This document shows, in pieces, positions 24,001-32,664 of a DNA stretch of 40,027 nt; the first letter of the stretch is position 1; every line of letters starts with the position of its first letter. The notes below the pieces were generated by a model that searched no databases, was not told the origin of the DNA, and saw nothing but the letters and a program-made list of their open reading frames with translations. The translations under genes were made by a program, and so were the position numbers. Source of the stretch: Pseudomonas putida (GTDB taxonomy: Bacteria > Pseudomonadota > Gammaproteobacteria > Pseudomonadales > Pseudomonadaceae); the NCBI RefSeq assembly GCF_030159595.1, contig NZ_BSKJ01000017.1, positions 1 through 40,027 on the forward strand. Reading direction: 5' to 3'.

Positions 24001-26010
24001 ATGTCCCGACTCAATCCCAGGCAGCAGGAAGCCCGTGACTACGTCGGCGGCCCTCTTTTGGTGCTCGCCGGTGCAGGTTCGGGCAAGACCAGCGTGATCA
24101 CGCGCAAGATTGCCCACCTGATCCAGAACTGCGGCATCCGTGCCCAGTACATCGTGGCGATGACCTTTACCAACAAGGCCGCGCGCGAGATGAAGGAGCG
24201 GGTCGGCACGCTGCTGCGTCCGGGGGAAGGCCGCGGCCTTACGGTGTGTACCTTCCACAACCTGGGCCTGAACATCATCCGCAAGGAGCACGAGCGCCTG
24301 GGCTACAAGCCGGGCTTCTCGATCTTCGACGAGTCCGACATCAAGGCGTTGCTGTCGGACATCATGCAGAAGGAATATTCCGGCGACGACGGCATCGACG
24401 AGATCAAGAACATGATCGGTGCCTGGAAGAACGACCTGATCCTGCCGCCCGAGGCACTGGAAAAGGCGCGCAACCCGCGCGAGCAGACCGCCGCCATCGT
24501 CTACACCCACTACCAGCGCACGCTCAAGGCATTCAACGCGGTGGACTTCGACGACCTGATCCTGCAGCCGGTCAAACTGTTCCAGGAGCACCCCGAAGTG
24601 CTCGAACGCTGGCAGAACCGCGTGCGCTACCTGCTGGTGGACGAATACCAGGACACCAACGCCAGCCAGTACCTGCTGGTGAAAATGCTGATCGGCATGC
24701 GCAACCAGTTCACCGTGGTGGGCGACGACGACCAGTCGATCTACGCCTGGCGTGGTGCCCGCCCCGAGAACCTGATGCTGCTCAAGGAGGACTACCCCTC
24801 CCTGAAGATCGTCATGCTCGAACAGAACTACCGCTCCACCAGCCGCATCCTGCGCTGCGCCAACGTGCTGATCGCCAACAACCCGCATGCGTTCGAGAAG
24901 CAATTGTGGAGCGAAATGGGCGTGGGCGACGAGATCCGCGTCATCCGCTGCAAGAACGAGGAAGCCGAGGCCGAGCGCGTGGCCATGGAAATCCTCACCT
25001 TGCACCTGCGCACCAACCGCCCGTACAGCGACTTCGCCATCCTCTACCGCGGCAACTACCAGGCCAAGCTGATCGAGCTGAAACTGCAGCACCACCAGGT
25101 GCCCTATCGCCTGTCGGGCGGCAACAGCTTCTTCGGCCGCCAGGAGGTCAAGGACCTGATGGCCTACCTGCGCCTGCTGGTGAACCCGGACGATGACAAC
25201 GCCTACTTGCGCGTGATCAACGTACCGCGCCGCGAAATCGGCTCCACCACCCTGGAAAAGCTCGGCAACTACTCCACCGAGCGCGGCATTTCGATGTACG
25301 CCGCCAGCGAGGAGCTGGGCCTGGGCGAGCACCTGGATGCCCGCTACACCGAGCGTTTGCAGCGGTTCAAGCACTGGCTGGACGGCGTGCGCCACAAGGT
25401 TGCCCTGGAAGACCCGATTGCCGCGCTGCACGAGATGATCCGCGACATCGACTACGAGAACTGGATTCGCCAGCAGACCGCCAGCGACAAGGCTGCGGAC
25501 TTCCGTATCAGCAACGTGTGGTTCCTGGTCGAAGCGCTGAAGAACACCCTCGAAAAGGATGAAGAGGGTGACATGACCATCGAGGACGCCATCGGCAAGC
25601 TGGTGCTGCGCGACATGCTCGAGCGCCAGCAGGAAGAGGAAGAGAACGCCGAAGGTGTGCAGATGATGACCCTGCACGCCTCCAAGGGCCTGGAATTCCC
25701 TTATGTGTTCATCATGGGCATGGAAGAAGAAATCCTCCCACACCGCTCCAGCATCGAGGCCGACACCATCGAAGAGGAACGCCGCCTGGCTTATGTGGGC
25801 ATCACCCGCGCGCGCCAGACCCTGGCGTTCACCTTCGCCGCCAAGCGCAAGCAGTACGGTGAAATCATCGACTGCACGCCCAGCCGGTTCCTCGACGAAC
25901 TGCCGCCGGATGACCTGGCCTGGGAGGGCCTGGACGATGCGCCGGTCGAGGTAAAAGCCGCCCGCGGCAACAACGCCCTGGCCGACATCCGGGCAATGCT
26001 CAAACGCTGA
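24001..26010 (+). CDS. rep: ATP-dependent DNA helicase Rep
   Basis: 3'-5' superfamily 1A helicase, 669 aa, close to the E. coli Rep length and alignable along its whole length. It helps replication forks through protein blocks. Motifs in order: Walker A GAGSGKT (24-30), motif Ia MTFTNKAAREM, motif II VDEYQDTN (from 213), motif III GDDDQSIYAWRGA, motif IV EQNYRST, motif V TLHASKGLEFP and motif VI RRLAYVGITRA. The ATG at 24001 (MSRLNPRQQEA) matches the Rep N-terminus; the 47 in-frame codons before it do not. The ribosome site is weak. xpt follows after 65 bp. Confidence 0.95.
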   Translation: MSRLNPRQQEARDYVGGPLLVLAGAGSGKTSVITRKIAHLIQNCGIRAQYIVAMTFTNKAAREMKERVGTLLRPGEGRGLTVCTFHNLGLNIIRKEHERLGYKPGFSIFDESDIKALLSDIMQKEYSGDDGIDEIKNMIGAWKNDLILPPEALEKARNPREQTAAIVYTHYQRTLKAFNAVDFDDLILQPVKLFQEHPEVLERWQNRVRYLLVDEYQDTNASQYLLVKMLIGMRNQFTVVGDDDQSIYAWRGARPENLMLLKEDYPSLKIVMLEQNYRSTSRILRCANVLIANNPHAFEKQLWSEMGVGDEIRVIRCKNEEAEAERVAMEILTLHLRTNRPYSDFAILYRGNYQAKLIELKLQHHQVPYRLSGGNSFFGRQEVKDLMAYLRLLVNPDDDNAYLRVINVPRREIGSTTLEKLGNYSTERGISMYAASEELGLGEHLDARYTERLQRFKHWLDGVRHKVALEDPIAALHEMIRDIDYENWIRQQTASDKAADFRISNVWFLVEALKNTLEKDEEGDMTIEDAIGKLVLRDMLERQQEEEENAEGVQMMTLHASKGLEFPYVFIMGMEEEILPHRSSIEADTIEEERRLAYVGITRARQTLAFTFAAKRKQYGEIIDCTPSRFLDELPPDDLAWEGLDDAPVEVKAARGNNALADIRAMLKR

Positions 26011-26075
26011 TCAACCATTACTCTTTAATTCTGCCGCGTTTAGCGGCCACCTTTGTTACATCGAGGAATACCACA

Positions 26076-26648
26076 GTGGAAGCACTGCATCAGAAGATTC
26101 GCGAAGAAGGCATCGTGCTTTCCGATCAGGTTCTCAAAGTCGACGCGTTTCTCAACCACCAGATCGACCCTGCGCTGATGCAGCTGATCGGTGACGAGTT
26201 CGCCCGCCTGTTCGCTGACGCGGGCGTGACCAAGATCGTCACCATCGAAGCCTCGGGCATCGCCCCCGCGGTGATGACTGGCCTGAAGCTGGGCGTGCCG
26301 GTGATTTTCGCCCGCAAGCACCAGTCGCTGACCCTGACCGAGAACCTGCTGACCGCCTCGGTGTATTCCTTCACCAAGCAGACCGAGAACACCGTGGCGA
26401 TCTCGCCGCGCCACCTCAACAGCAGCGACCGCGTGCTGGTGATCGACGACTTCCTGGCCAACGGCAAGGCATCGCAGGCGCTGATCTCGATCATCAAGCA
26501 AGCCGGCGCCACCGTGGCGGGCCTGGGCATCGTGATCGAGAAGTCGTTCCAGGGCGGCCGTGCCGAGCTGGACAGCCAGGGCTACCGCGTTGAATCGCTG
26601 GCCCGGGTGAAGTCGCTGGAAGGTGGTGTGGTGTCCTTCATCGAATAA
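26076..26648 (+). CDS. xpt: Xanthine phosphoribosyltransferase
   Basis: Purine salvage enzyme, 190 aa, making XMP from xanthine and PRPP in the cytosol. The N-terminus [12 protein letters not shown] and the PRPP-binding loop [11 protein letters not shown] (about 123-133) are those of the Bacillus-type Xpt. The start is GTG 26076 with GAGGA 8 nt upstream. No purine riboswitch is visible in the 65-bp gap after rep, where a short hairpin GCCGC-GTTTA-GCGGC lies. Confidence 0.93.
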
Positions 26649-26662
26649 GGCCTCTACACGAT

Positions 26663-26740
26663 CCCTGTGGGAGCGGGTTTACCCGCGAATGCGATGGCAC
26701 ACCCGAAATCGCATTCGCGGGTAAACCCGCTCCCACAGGG
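26663..26740. repeat. Perfect 33-bp inverted repeat made of two REP elements
   Basis: Left arm 26663-26695 and right arm 26708-26740 are exact reverse complements, 33 bp each, with a 12-nt loop. The outer 26 bp of each arm is class 1 REP and the pairing continues through GCGAATGCGAT into the loop side. It lies between the convergent xpt and acetyl-CoA hydrolase genes and is the longest perfect hairpin I found here. Confidence 0.92.
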
Positions 26741-26759
26741 AGACAGTGTGCCCTTGCGT

Positions 26760-28619
26760 TCATTTTGCTGCCTGTAAGCCCGCCAGCAGCAACCGCTGAT
26801 ACAGCTCTTCCTTCAACCCACGCGGATACTCCAGCCCCATCCGCTTCAGGTGCCCCTCATACCCCTCCGGCCCCGGCGCATCCAGCGCTGCCTTGCCCAG
26901 CTCCAGCACCTCGCTCAGCTTGAACTTGCTCTTCAACCAGTTCAGCGCCCGCAACAGGTCCCGCTCTTCGGCCGTAAAGTCGGTCCCCATTGGATACTCC
27001 GGAAACAGCCGCGCATGCCGCGCTTTGATCGCCTCCAGCCGCTGCGGTGTATTGTCGGTAAAGCGAGCGTCCAGCTGAAAGTCCTTGGCCAGCTTACCGG
27101 CCTCTTTCGCCTGCTCGATCAACCCTTGCTGGAACCGCGAGTCGCTCACCGCCAGCAACCGCGCAATCACCTCACTGTCGGTGTGCCCACGCAGGTCGGC
27201 AATACCGTATTCGGTCACCACGATATCGCGCAGGTGCCGGGGGATGGTGCAGTGGCCATAGGTCCAGAACAGGTTCGAGGTCACGTCCCCGCCCGCCTCG
27301 CGCCAGCTGCGCAGCAGCAAGATCGAGCGCCCGCCCTCCAGTGCATGGGCCTGGGCGACAAAGTTGTACTGCCCGCCCACGCCGCTGAGCACGCGGCCGT
27401 CTTCCAGCTGATCGGCCACCCCGGCGCCGAGCAACGTCATGCCGAACGCCGTGTTGATAAAGCGGGCATCGCGTCGCTGCTGGCGTTTGAGTTCCTCCTG
27501 CCCGTACAGCTCGTTGATGAAGCTGATACGGGTCATGGCAAAACGTGCACGCTGTTCGAGTGGCATCTCCCTCAGCCGCTGGTAGAACGCCTGGGGCCCG
27601 AGGAAGAAGCCGCCATGCAACACCGGCCCTTGTTCATCTGCCGGGCGCCGAAGCAGTCCGGCTTCGGCGAGTACCAGCAGGCCGTTGACGAACATCTCGC
27701 TGCAGCCATACAGGCCTTGGGCAAACGCCTCCAGCCCGCCTTCCCGTGCGATCAGCGACTGCCACGGGCCGATATCCAGTTCGTCGACCAGGGCTCGATA
27801 ACCCGCATTGTCACCCTGGCGCGCCAACAACGCGGCAGCGACTGCATCGCCCATGGCACCAATACCGATCTGCAAGGTACCGCCGTCGCGTACCAACGTG
27901 CTGGCGTGCAGGCCGATGCAATGGTCCTGCGTGTTAACCGGCATGTTCGGCGTCGAGAACAGCCTGCGCTGCTCGGCCTCATCAAGCAGCAGGTCGAACG
28001 AATCGATAGGCAGTTCCGCATCGCCGGGCATGTAGGGCAGTTCGCTATGTACCTGGCCGAGCATCAAGATGGTTTCGCCGGCTGCGCGGCGCTTGGCGAT
28101 CATCGGCAGCAGGTCGAGCGTAATGTCGGGGTTGCAGGCCAGGCTGAGGTGGACGGGCTTCTCGGGCGTGGCAGCGACCAGTTGCGCGATCAGGTTCAGG
28201 CCCTTGGCGTTGATGTCACGGGCGGCGTGGCTGTAGTTGCTGCTGATGTAGTCCTGCTGGGCGGCCTCGCTGTGCAGCAGGCTGCCGGGCTGCATGAAGA
28301 ACTGCTCCACGCGAATGTTCGGCGGCAGGTTGTCGTTGCGCAGGTCGGCGAGATAGGAGAGCTCTTCGTAGTCGGCGAAGACGCGCTCGACGAAAGGTTC
28401 GAGAAAGCGTCGCTGCAGGCCGTCACCCAGCGGCGGGCGGCCGAGGGACAGTGCGGTGTAGATGGTCAGCTGCCGCTCGGGCAGCTCGCGCACCCGGGCA
28501 TAGAGGGCGTTGACGAAGGCATTGGGCTTTCCCAGGCCCAAAGGCAGGCCCATATGAATATGGGTTGGCAGCCGGGACAAGACCTGCTCGACAGCTTGGT
28601 CGATGGAGCAGAGGTGCAT
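26760..28619 (-). CDS. Acetyl-CoA hydrolase/transferase family protein
   Basis: CoA-transferase-fold protein, 619 aa, of the Ach1/AarC/Cat1-related family, which moves CoA between acetyl-CoA and small acids or hydrolyses it. Recognisable segments are LQIGIGAMGDAVAAALL, GMTLLGAGVADQLEDGRVLSGVGGQYNFVAQA and the signature VVTEYGIADLRG. It is longer than the usual 430-500 aa, with insertions in the middle and a C-terminal helical extension after about residue 560. The start ATG 28619 has AGGAGG 5 nt upstream. Which acid is the acceptor cannot be judged. Confidence 0.85.
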   Translation of the reverse strand: MHLCSIDQAVEQVLSRLPTHIHMGLPLGLGKPNAFVNALYARVRELPERQLTIYTALSLGRPPLGDGLQRRFLEPFVERVFADYEELSYLADLRNDNLPPNIRVEQFFMQPGSLLHSEAAQQDYISSNYSHAARDINAKGLNLIAQLVAATPEKPVHLSLACNPDITLDLLPMIAKRRAAGETILMLGQVHSELPYMPGDAELPIDSFDLLLDEAEQRRLFSTPNMPVNTQDHCIGLHASTLVRDGGTLQIGIGAMGDAVAAALLARQGDNAGYRALVDELDIGPWQSLIAREGGLEAFAQGLYGCSEMFVNGLLVLAEAGLLRRPADEQGPVLHGGFFLGPQAFYQRLREMPLEQRARFAMTRISFINELYGQEELKRQQRRDARFINTAFGMTLLGAGVADQLEDGRVLSGVGGQYNFVAQAHALEGGRSILLLRSWREAGGDVTSNLFWTYGHCTIPRHLRDIVVTEYGIADLRGHTDSEVIARLLAVSDSRFQQGLIEQAKEAGKLAKDFQLDARFTDNTPQRLEAIKARHARLFPEYPMGTDFTAEERDLLRALNWLKSKFKLSEVLELGKAALDAPGPEGYEGHLKRMGLEYPRGLKEELYQRLLLAGLQAAK

Positions 28620-28719
28620 CGGGGCCTCCTGAGACATCCATGGGTTCAGGGGTTGGACATGGGCCGGAAGTAATTGGTTGCCTGTACCGGCCCTTTCGCG
28701 GGCAAGCACAGGTACCACA

Positions 28720-28750
28720 AAAACAAAGCCCGCCATCAACGGCGGGCCTC
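28720..28750 (-). terminator. Rho-independent terminator of the cytochrome gene
   Basis: Stem GCCCGCC / GGCGGGC (28728-28734 and 28741-28747) with a 6-nt loop. On the minus strand it is followed by TTTGTTTTTG. It lies 19 nt after the cytochrome stop codon. A REP fragment, CCCTTTCGCGGGCAAGC, lies next to it at 28691-28707. Confidence 0.85.
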
Positions 28751-28768
28751 GTGCGATTCAGCTGTGTC

Positions 28769-29191
28769 TTACAGCCCGGACATTTTCTTGATCGCCCCTT
28801 TCAGGTCGTCATCCGAGCAATCCGCACAGGTGCCTTTCGGCGGCATGGCGTTGATGCCGGTAATGGCCTTGGCCAGGATGCCATCCAGCCCGCCCTGATG
28901 ATCGGCGCGTTCTTTCCACGCGGCCGTATCGCCAATTTTCGGCGCGCCGAGTAGCCCGGTGCCATGGCAGGCATTGCAATGCTTGGCGATGATGTCATCC
29001 GGCGTCTTGGCGCCCCCGCCCCCCGCCGCTGCAGCCACTTCCATGCCTTTGCATTCCTGGCCCTGGACGCACACCTGGCCTACCGGCTCCAGGCGCTTGG
29101 CAATGTCGTCATTGGTCGCAGCGGTTGCGCTCATTGCCCAGAGGGCGAATACGGCTGCTGGTACGGCCAGCATCTTCTTGATTTGGTTCAC
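28769..29191 (-). CDS. Cytochrome c5-like periplasmic c-type cytochrome
   Basis: Monoheme electron carrier, 140 aa. A signal peptide spans residues 1-25 (AVFALWAMSATA-A). Heme motif CNACH at 72-76, axial Met probably Met116 in INAMPPKG, and the Cys122/Cys125 pair (CADC) typical of cytochrome c5. Two further Cys, 41 and 47 (CVQGQEC), and a Gly/Ala-rich linker precede the heme domain. The start is GTG 29191 with GAGG 8 nt upstream. It stands alone with its own terminator. Confidence 0.9.
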   Translation of the reverse strand: MNQIKKMLAVPAAVFALWAMSATAATNDDIAKRLEPVGQVCVQGQECKGMEVAAAAGGGGAKTPDDIIAKHCNACHGTGLLGAPKIGDTAAWKERADHQGGLDGILAKAITGINAMPPKGTCADCSDDDLKGAIKKMSGL

Positions 29192-29327
29192 GCGAACACC
29201 CTCATGGTGGCTAATCACGCTCGCGGCCACGGAACGGCGAGCGTTGAAAAGTATAGCGGGAACCCAGAGGCCGTGAAACGACCCTACACAGGAAAGGGGT
29301 ATTGCCGAATCAATGCACTGCGCTGGA

Positions 29328-29876
29328 TCAAAAGTTTGAAGGTGTCGCTGCGCTGATCAACCGCGCAGGCTGGTCGAAGGGGTTGCGAAAACGGTGCGGG
29401 CGGGTGCTTTCGAAGTAGTAGCTGTCGCCTTCTTCAAGGATGAAGATCTCGTTGCCGACCACCAGCTCCAGGCGACCCTCCAGCAAGATGCCGGTTTCCT
29501 CGCCATCATGGGTGAGCATTTCGGCACCGGTGTCGGCACCTGGCGGGTACACCTCGGTGAGAAAGGCGATGGCACGGTTGGGGTGCGACTTACCGACCAG
29601 CTTCATGGTCACAGCACCGTCCGAGATGTCGATCAACTCGTGGGCCTTGTACACGATCTGCGCAGGACTTTCAGATTCCAGCTCGACCGAAAAGAACTCG
29701 ACCATGGACATGGGAATACCGCTCAGCACCTTGCGCAGCGAGCTTATCGACGGGCTCACGCTGTTCTTCTCGATCATCGAGATGGTGCTGTTGGTCACCC
29801 CGGCACGCTTGGCGAGTTCACGCTGGGACAGGCCCTTGAGCTTGCGGATGGCTTGCAGTCGTTCGCCGACGTCCAA
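29328..29876 (-). CDS. XRE-cupin transcriptional regulator, PuuR-like
   Basis: 182 aa. Helix-turn-helix at about residues 6-60 (LSQRELAKRAGVTNSTISMIEKN) and a C-terminal cupin barrel at about 105-175 (PGADTGAEMLTHDGEETGILLEG). PuuR in E. coli, with the same layout, represses putrescine use. A PuuB-like oxidase and the end of an aldehyde dehydrogenase lie 4-10 kb away in this window, which makes a polyamine link reasonable but unproven. The start is TTG 29876 with AGGAGG 8 nt upstream. Confidence 0.88.
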   Translation of the reverse strand: MDVGERLQAIRKLKGLSQRELAKRAGVTNSTISMIEKNSVSPSISSLRKVLSGIPMSMVEFFSVELESESPAQIVYKAHELIDISDGAVTMKLVGKSHPNRAIAFLTEVYPPGADTGAEMLTHDGEETGILLEGRLELVVGNEIFILEEGDSYYFESTRPHRFRNPFDQPARLISAATPSNF

Positions 29877-29915
29877 AGCTGGAGCCTCCTGAAACGGTGG
29901 GAAGGGGGGTGGATG

Positions 29916-29952
29916 TGAACGATATCATGGCAATGCCGTTCAGTATTTACAA
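29916..29952 (-). promoter_or_regulatory. Promoter and candidate self-operator of the XRE-cupin gene
   Basis: On the minus strand, -35 TTGTAA (29952-29947), 17-nt spacer, -10 CATGAT (29929-29924). An inverted repeat TGAACG-N15-CGTTCA (29916-29942) overlaps the spacer and -10, as expected for autorepression. Confidence 0.45.
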
Positions 29953-29985
29953 CACACCACCCCTCAACCTGTCCGCTTCAGCGTG

Positions 29986-31059
29986 TCATTCGCCGATGTA
30001 GTCCCGCGGTACGCGCTTCAGGTTGCAGAAGATCTGGTACGGAATGGTGCCTGCTTGCGCGGCCACTTCGCTGGCCAGCACCTGTTTGCCCCACAATTCG
30101 ACCGGGCTGCCGACCGTGGCTTGCGGCACGTCGGTCAGGTCGATGCTGAGCATGTCCATCGATACACGGCCAATCAACTGGGTGCGCTGGCCGGCGACCA
30201 GTACCGGGGTGCCGTTGGGCGCCTGGCGCGGGTAGCCGTCGGCATAACCCATGGCGACCACGCCAACCCGGGTTGGCCGGGGGCTGACGAACTTGGCGCC
30301 ATAGCCCACCGGCTCGCCGGCAGGCAGTTCACGCACGCTGATGACCCGCGATTGCAGGGTCATGACCGGTTGCAGGCGTTCAGCTTCGGCCTGGGCCACT
30401 TCGAACGGCGTGGCACCGTACAACATCAGCCCCGGGCGTACCCAGTCGCTGGGCGCCTGCGGCCAACCCAGTACACCAGGTGAGTTACGCAGGCTGCATT
30501 CGGCAGCCAGGCCTTGGCGGGCGGCCTCGAATACGGCGATCTGCTGGGCGGTGGCGTCGGCATCCAGCTCGTCGGCGCGGGCGAAGTGGCTCATCAGTAC
30601 GATGCGCGCCACCTTGCCGCTGGCCAGCAGGCGCTGGTAGGCATGGTGGTAATCCTTGGGGTGCAGGCCAACCCGGTGCATGCCGCTGTCGAGCTTGAGC
30701 CAGACGGTGAGCGGCTTGTGTACCTGGGTCTTTTCGATGGCATCCAGCTGCCACAGCGAGTGCACCACACACCACAGATCGTGCTCGGCGATCAGCGCCA
30801 GTTCGCTGGCTTCGAAAAAGCCTTCCAGCAACAACACCGGGGCCTTGATGCCAGCGGCACGCAGCTCCAGCGCCTCTTCGATGCAGGCCACGGCAAAGCC
30901 GTCGGCTTCGGCCTCCAGGGCCAGGGCGCAACGCACGGCGCCGTGGCCATAGGCGTCGGCCTTGATCACGGCGAGGGCTTTGGCACCGGTCAGTTCACGG
31001 GCCAGACGGTAGTTGTGGCGCAGGGCCTGGAGGTCGATCAGGGCGCGGGCGGGACGCAT
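29986..31059 (-). CDS. dadX: Catabolic alanine racemase
   Basis: PLP-dependent racemase, 357 aa, converting L-alanine to D-alanine for oxidation by DadA. The PLP lysine is Lys33 in AVIKADAYGHG, and the second catalytic base is Tyr253 in VGYGAKF, at the positions known for DadX. AAGG lies 8 nt before the ATG. It follows dadA in the same direction, with a REP pair in the 144-nt gap, so it can be read as the second gene of a dadAX operon. Pseudomonas racemases of this kind may also act on lysine or arginine. A broad-specificity role feeding the D-lysine pathway is possible. Confidence 0.93.
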   Translation of the reverse strand: MRPARALIDLQALRHNYRLARELTGAKALAVIKADAYGHGAVRCALALEAEADGFAVACIEEALELRAAGIKAPVLLLEGFFEASELALIAEHDLWCVVHSLWQLDAIEKTQVHKPLTVWLKLDSGMHRVGLHPKDYHHAYQRLLASGKVARIVLMSHFARADELDADATAQQIAVFEAARQGLAAECSLRNSPGVLGWPQAPSDWVRPGLMLYGATPFEVAQAEAERLQPVMTLQSRVISVRELPAGEPVGYGAKFVSPRPTRVGVVAMGYADGYPRQAPNGTPVLVAGQRTQLIGRVSMDMLSIDLTDVPQATVGSPVELWGKQVLASEVAAQAGTIPYQIFCNLKRVPRDYIGE

Positions 31060-31103
31060 GGCGGCTGCCTTATGGTGGTTCGGGTTGAAATCGGTGTTGA
31101 ATT

Positions 31104-31192
31104 CTTCGCGGGCTCGCCCGCTCCCACAAGTACTGCACAGTTTTCAAAACCTGTGAAATACCTGTGGGAGCGGGCGAGCCCGCGAAAGGGCC
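31104..31192. repeat. Inverted pair of class 1 REP elements inside dadA-dadX
   Basis: Units with the GGGCTCGCCCG core variant at 31104-31130 and 31161-31192, in opposite orientation, between dadA and dadX. This is an intra-operon REP that could set the dadA:dadX message ratio. Confidence 0.85.
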
Positions 31193-31203
31193 GGTACAGG
31201 CAA

Positions 31204-32508
31204 TTACTGCTGGTGAGCCGGCGCAGTCTGCCCGTGCTTGGCCACTTCCGGGCTGTTGCCATAACGGGAAATGTCCAGGCCTTCGGCACTGATCTGCGGC
31301 TTCTTGCGCGCAATCAGGTCGGCCAGCAGACGACCGGAGCCGCACGCCATGGTCCAGCCCAAAGTACCGTGACCGGTGTTCAGGAACAGGTTGCGGAACG
31401 CCGTGGCACCCACAATCGGTGTACCGTCCGGGGTAGCCGGACGCAGGCCGGTCCAGAAACTGGCTTGGCTCAGGTCACCGCCGCGAGGATAAAGGTCGTT
31501 GACGATCATCTCCAGCGTTTCGCGCCGACGCGGGTTCAGCGACAGGTCAAAACCGGCGATTTCAGCCATGCCGCCGACGCGGATGCGATTGTCGAAACGG
31601 GTGATCGCAACCTTGTAGGTTTCGTCGAGGATGGTCGACGTCGGGGCCATGTCGCCGTTGGTGATCGGCACGGTCAGCGAGTAGCCTTTCAGCGGATAGA
31701 CCGGGGCCTTGATGCCCAGTGGCTTGAGCATTTGCGGCGAGTAGCTGCCCAGCGCCAGCACATAGCGGTCGGCGGTTTCCAGCTTGCCGTCGATCCACAC
31801 GCCATTGATGCGGTCGCCAGCGAAGTCCAAGCGCTGGATGTCCTGGCCGAAGCGGAACTCCACGCCCAGCTTCAGCGCCATGTCGGCGAGCTTGGTGGTG
31901 AACAGCTGGCAGTCGCCAGTCTGGTCGTTAGGCAAGCGCAGGGCGCCGGCCAGGATGTCCTTCACGCCAGCCAGGGCCGGTTCGACGCGGGCAATGCCGT
32001 CGCGGTCGAGCAGCTCGTAAGGCACGCCGGACTGTTCAAGCACGGCAATGTCCTTGGCCGCGGCATCTACCTGGGCCTGGGTACGGAACAACTGGGTAGT
32101 CCCCAGGCTGCGGTTTTCGTAGTTGATGCCGGTTTCAGCGCGCAGCTCGTCGAGGCAGTCACGGCTGTACTCGGACAGGCGCACCATGCGCTCCTTGTTC
32201 ACCGCATAACGGCTGGCAGTGCAGTTGCGCAGCATCTGCGCCATCCACAGGTACTGGTCGACGTCACCGGTCAGCTTGATGGCCAGAGGGGCGTGGCGCT
32301 CCAGCAGCCACTTCACGGCCTTCAGCGGTACACCAGGTGCGGCCCAGGGCGAGGCATAGCCGGGCGAGATCTGGCCGGCGTTGGCAAAGCTGGTTTCCAT
32401 GGCCACCGCCGGTTGGCGATCGACTACCGTCACTTCGAAACCTTGCCGGGCCAGGTAGTAGGCACTGGCGGTTCCGATTACGCCGCTACCAAGTACCAGA
32501 ACTCGCAT
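31204..32508 (-). CDS. dadA: D-amino-acid dehydrogenase small subunit
   Basis: Membrane-associated FAD enzyme, 434 aa, oxidising D-alanine and other D-amino acids to 2-oxoacids and passing electrons to the respiratory chain. It has the N-terminal FAD motif VLVLGSGVIGTASAYYLARQG, the GYASPWAAPGVP stretch and the C-terminal GTLGWTMACGSGRLLADL typical of DadA. The start ATG 32508 has GAGGG 8 nt upstream. It is divergent from an Lrp gene and followed by dadX. Confidence 0.95.
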   Translation of the reverse strand: MRVLVLGSGVIGTASAYYLARQGFEVTVVDRQPAVAMETSFANAGQISPGYASPWAAPGVPLKAVKWLLERHAPLAIKLTGDVDQYLWMAQMLRNCTASRYAVNKERMVRLSEYSRDCLDELRAETGINYENRSLGTTQLFRTQAQVDAAAKDIAVLEQSGVPYELLDRDGIARVEPALAGVKDILAGALRLPNDQTGDCQLFTTKLADMALKLGVEFRFGQDIQRLDFAGDRINGVWIDGKLETADRYVLALGSYSPQMLKPLGIKAPVYPLKGYSLTVPITNGDMAPTSTILDETYKVAITRFDNRIRVGGMAEIAGFDLSLNPRRRETLEMIVNDLYPRGGDLSQASFWTGLRPATPDGTPIVGATAFRNLFLNTGHGTLGWTMACGSGRLLADLIARKKPQISAEGLDISRYGNSPEVAKHGQTAPAHQQ

Positions 32509-32568
32509 CGTTATATCCCTCACACGCGGCACGCCGCAGACTTTTGTTGAAATGGCATGAATGGGCGC

Positions 32569-32632
32569 AGTATAGGAATTTGAGACCAGTGCAATTCACT
32601 ATATAAAAGCCTATTATTGGCGAGAATTCTCG
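32569..32632. promoter_or_regulatory. dadA-lrp control region
   Basis: Minus-strand -10 TATACT (32574-32569), 60 nt before the dadA start, without a matching -35, as at activator-dependent promoters. The perfect palindrome CGAGAATTCTCG (32621-32632) lies 47 nt further upstream, 32 nt before the lrp start. Lrp/AsnC proteins bind A/T-centred palindromes, and Lrp-type activation of dad genes by alanine is known in Pseudomonas. Confidence 0.5.
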
Positions 32633-32664
32633 GCAAAATCGCCTTTCACGGAGGGGCATCCCCT

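Noticed and set aside
26011..26075. Possible purine riboswitch before xpt
   Set aside because: The gap is only 65 bp and lacks the three-helix purine aptamer core; only a 5-bp hairpin is present.
26850..28673. A 607-codon open frame opposite the acetyl-CoA hydrolase gene
   Set aside because: Antisense shadow; the minus-strand protein has clear family signatures and a strong ribosome site.
30514..32550. A 678-codon open frame opposite dadX and dadA
   Set aside because: It spans two clear genes and a REP pair on the other strand and has no recognisable domain.
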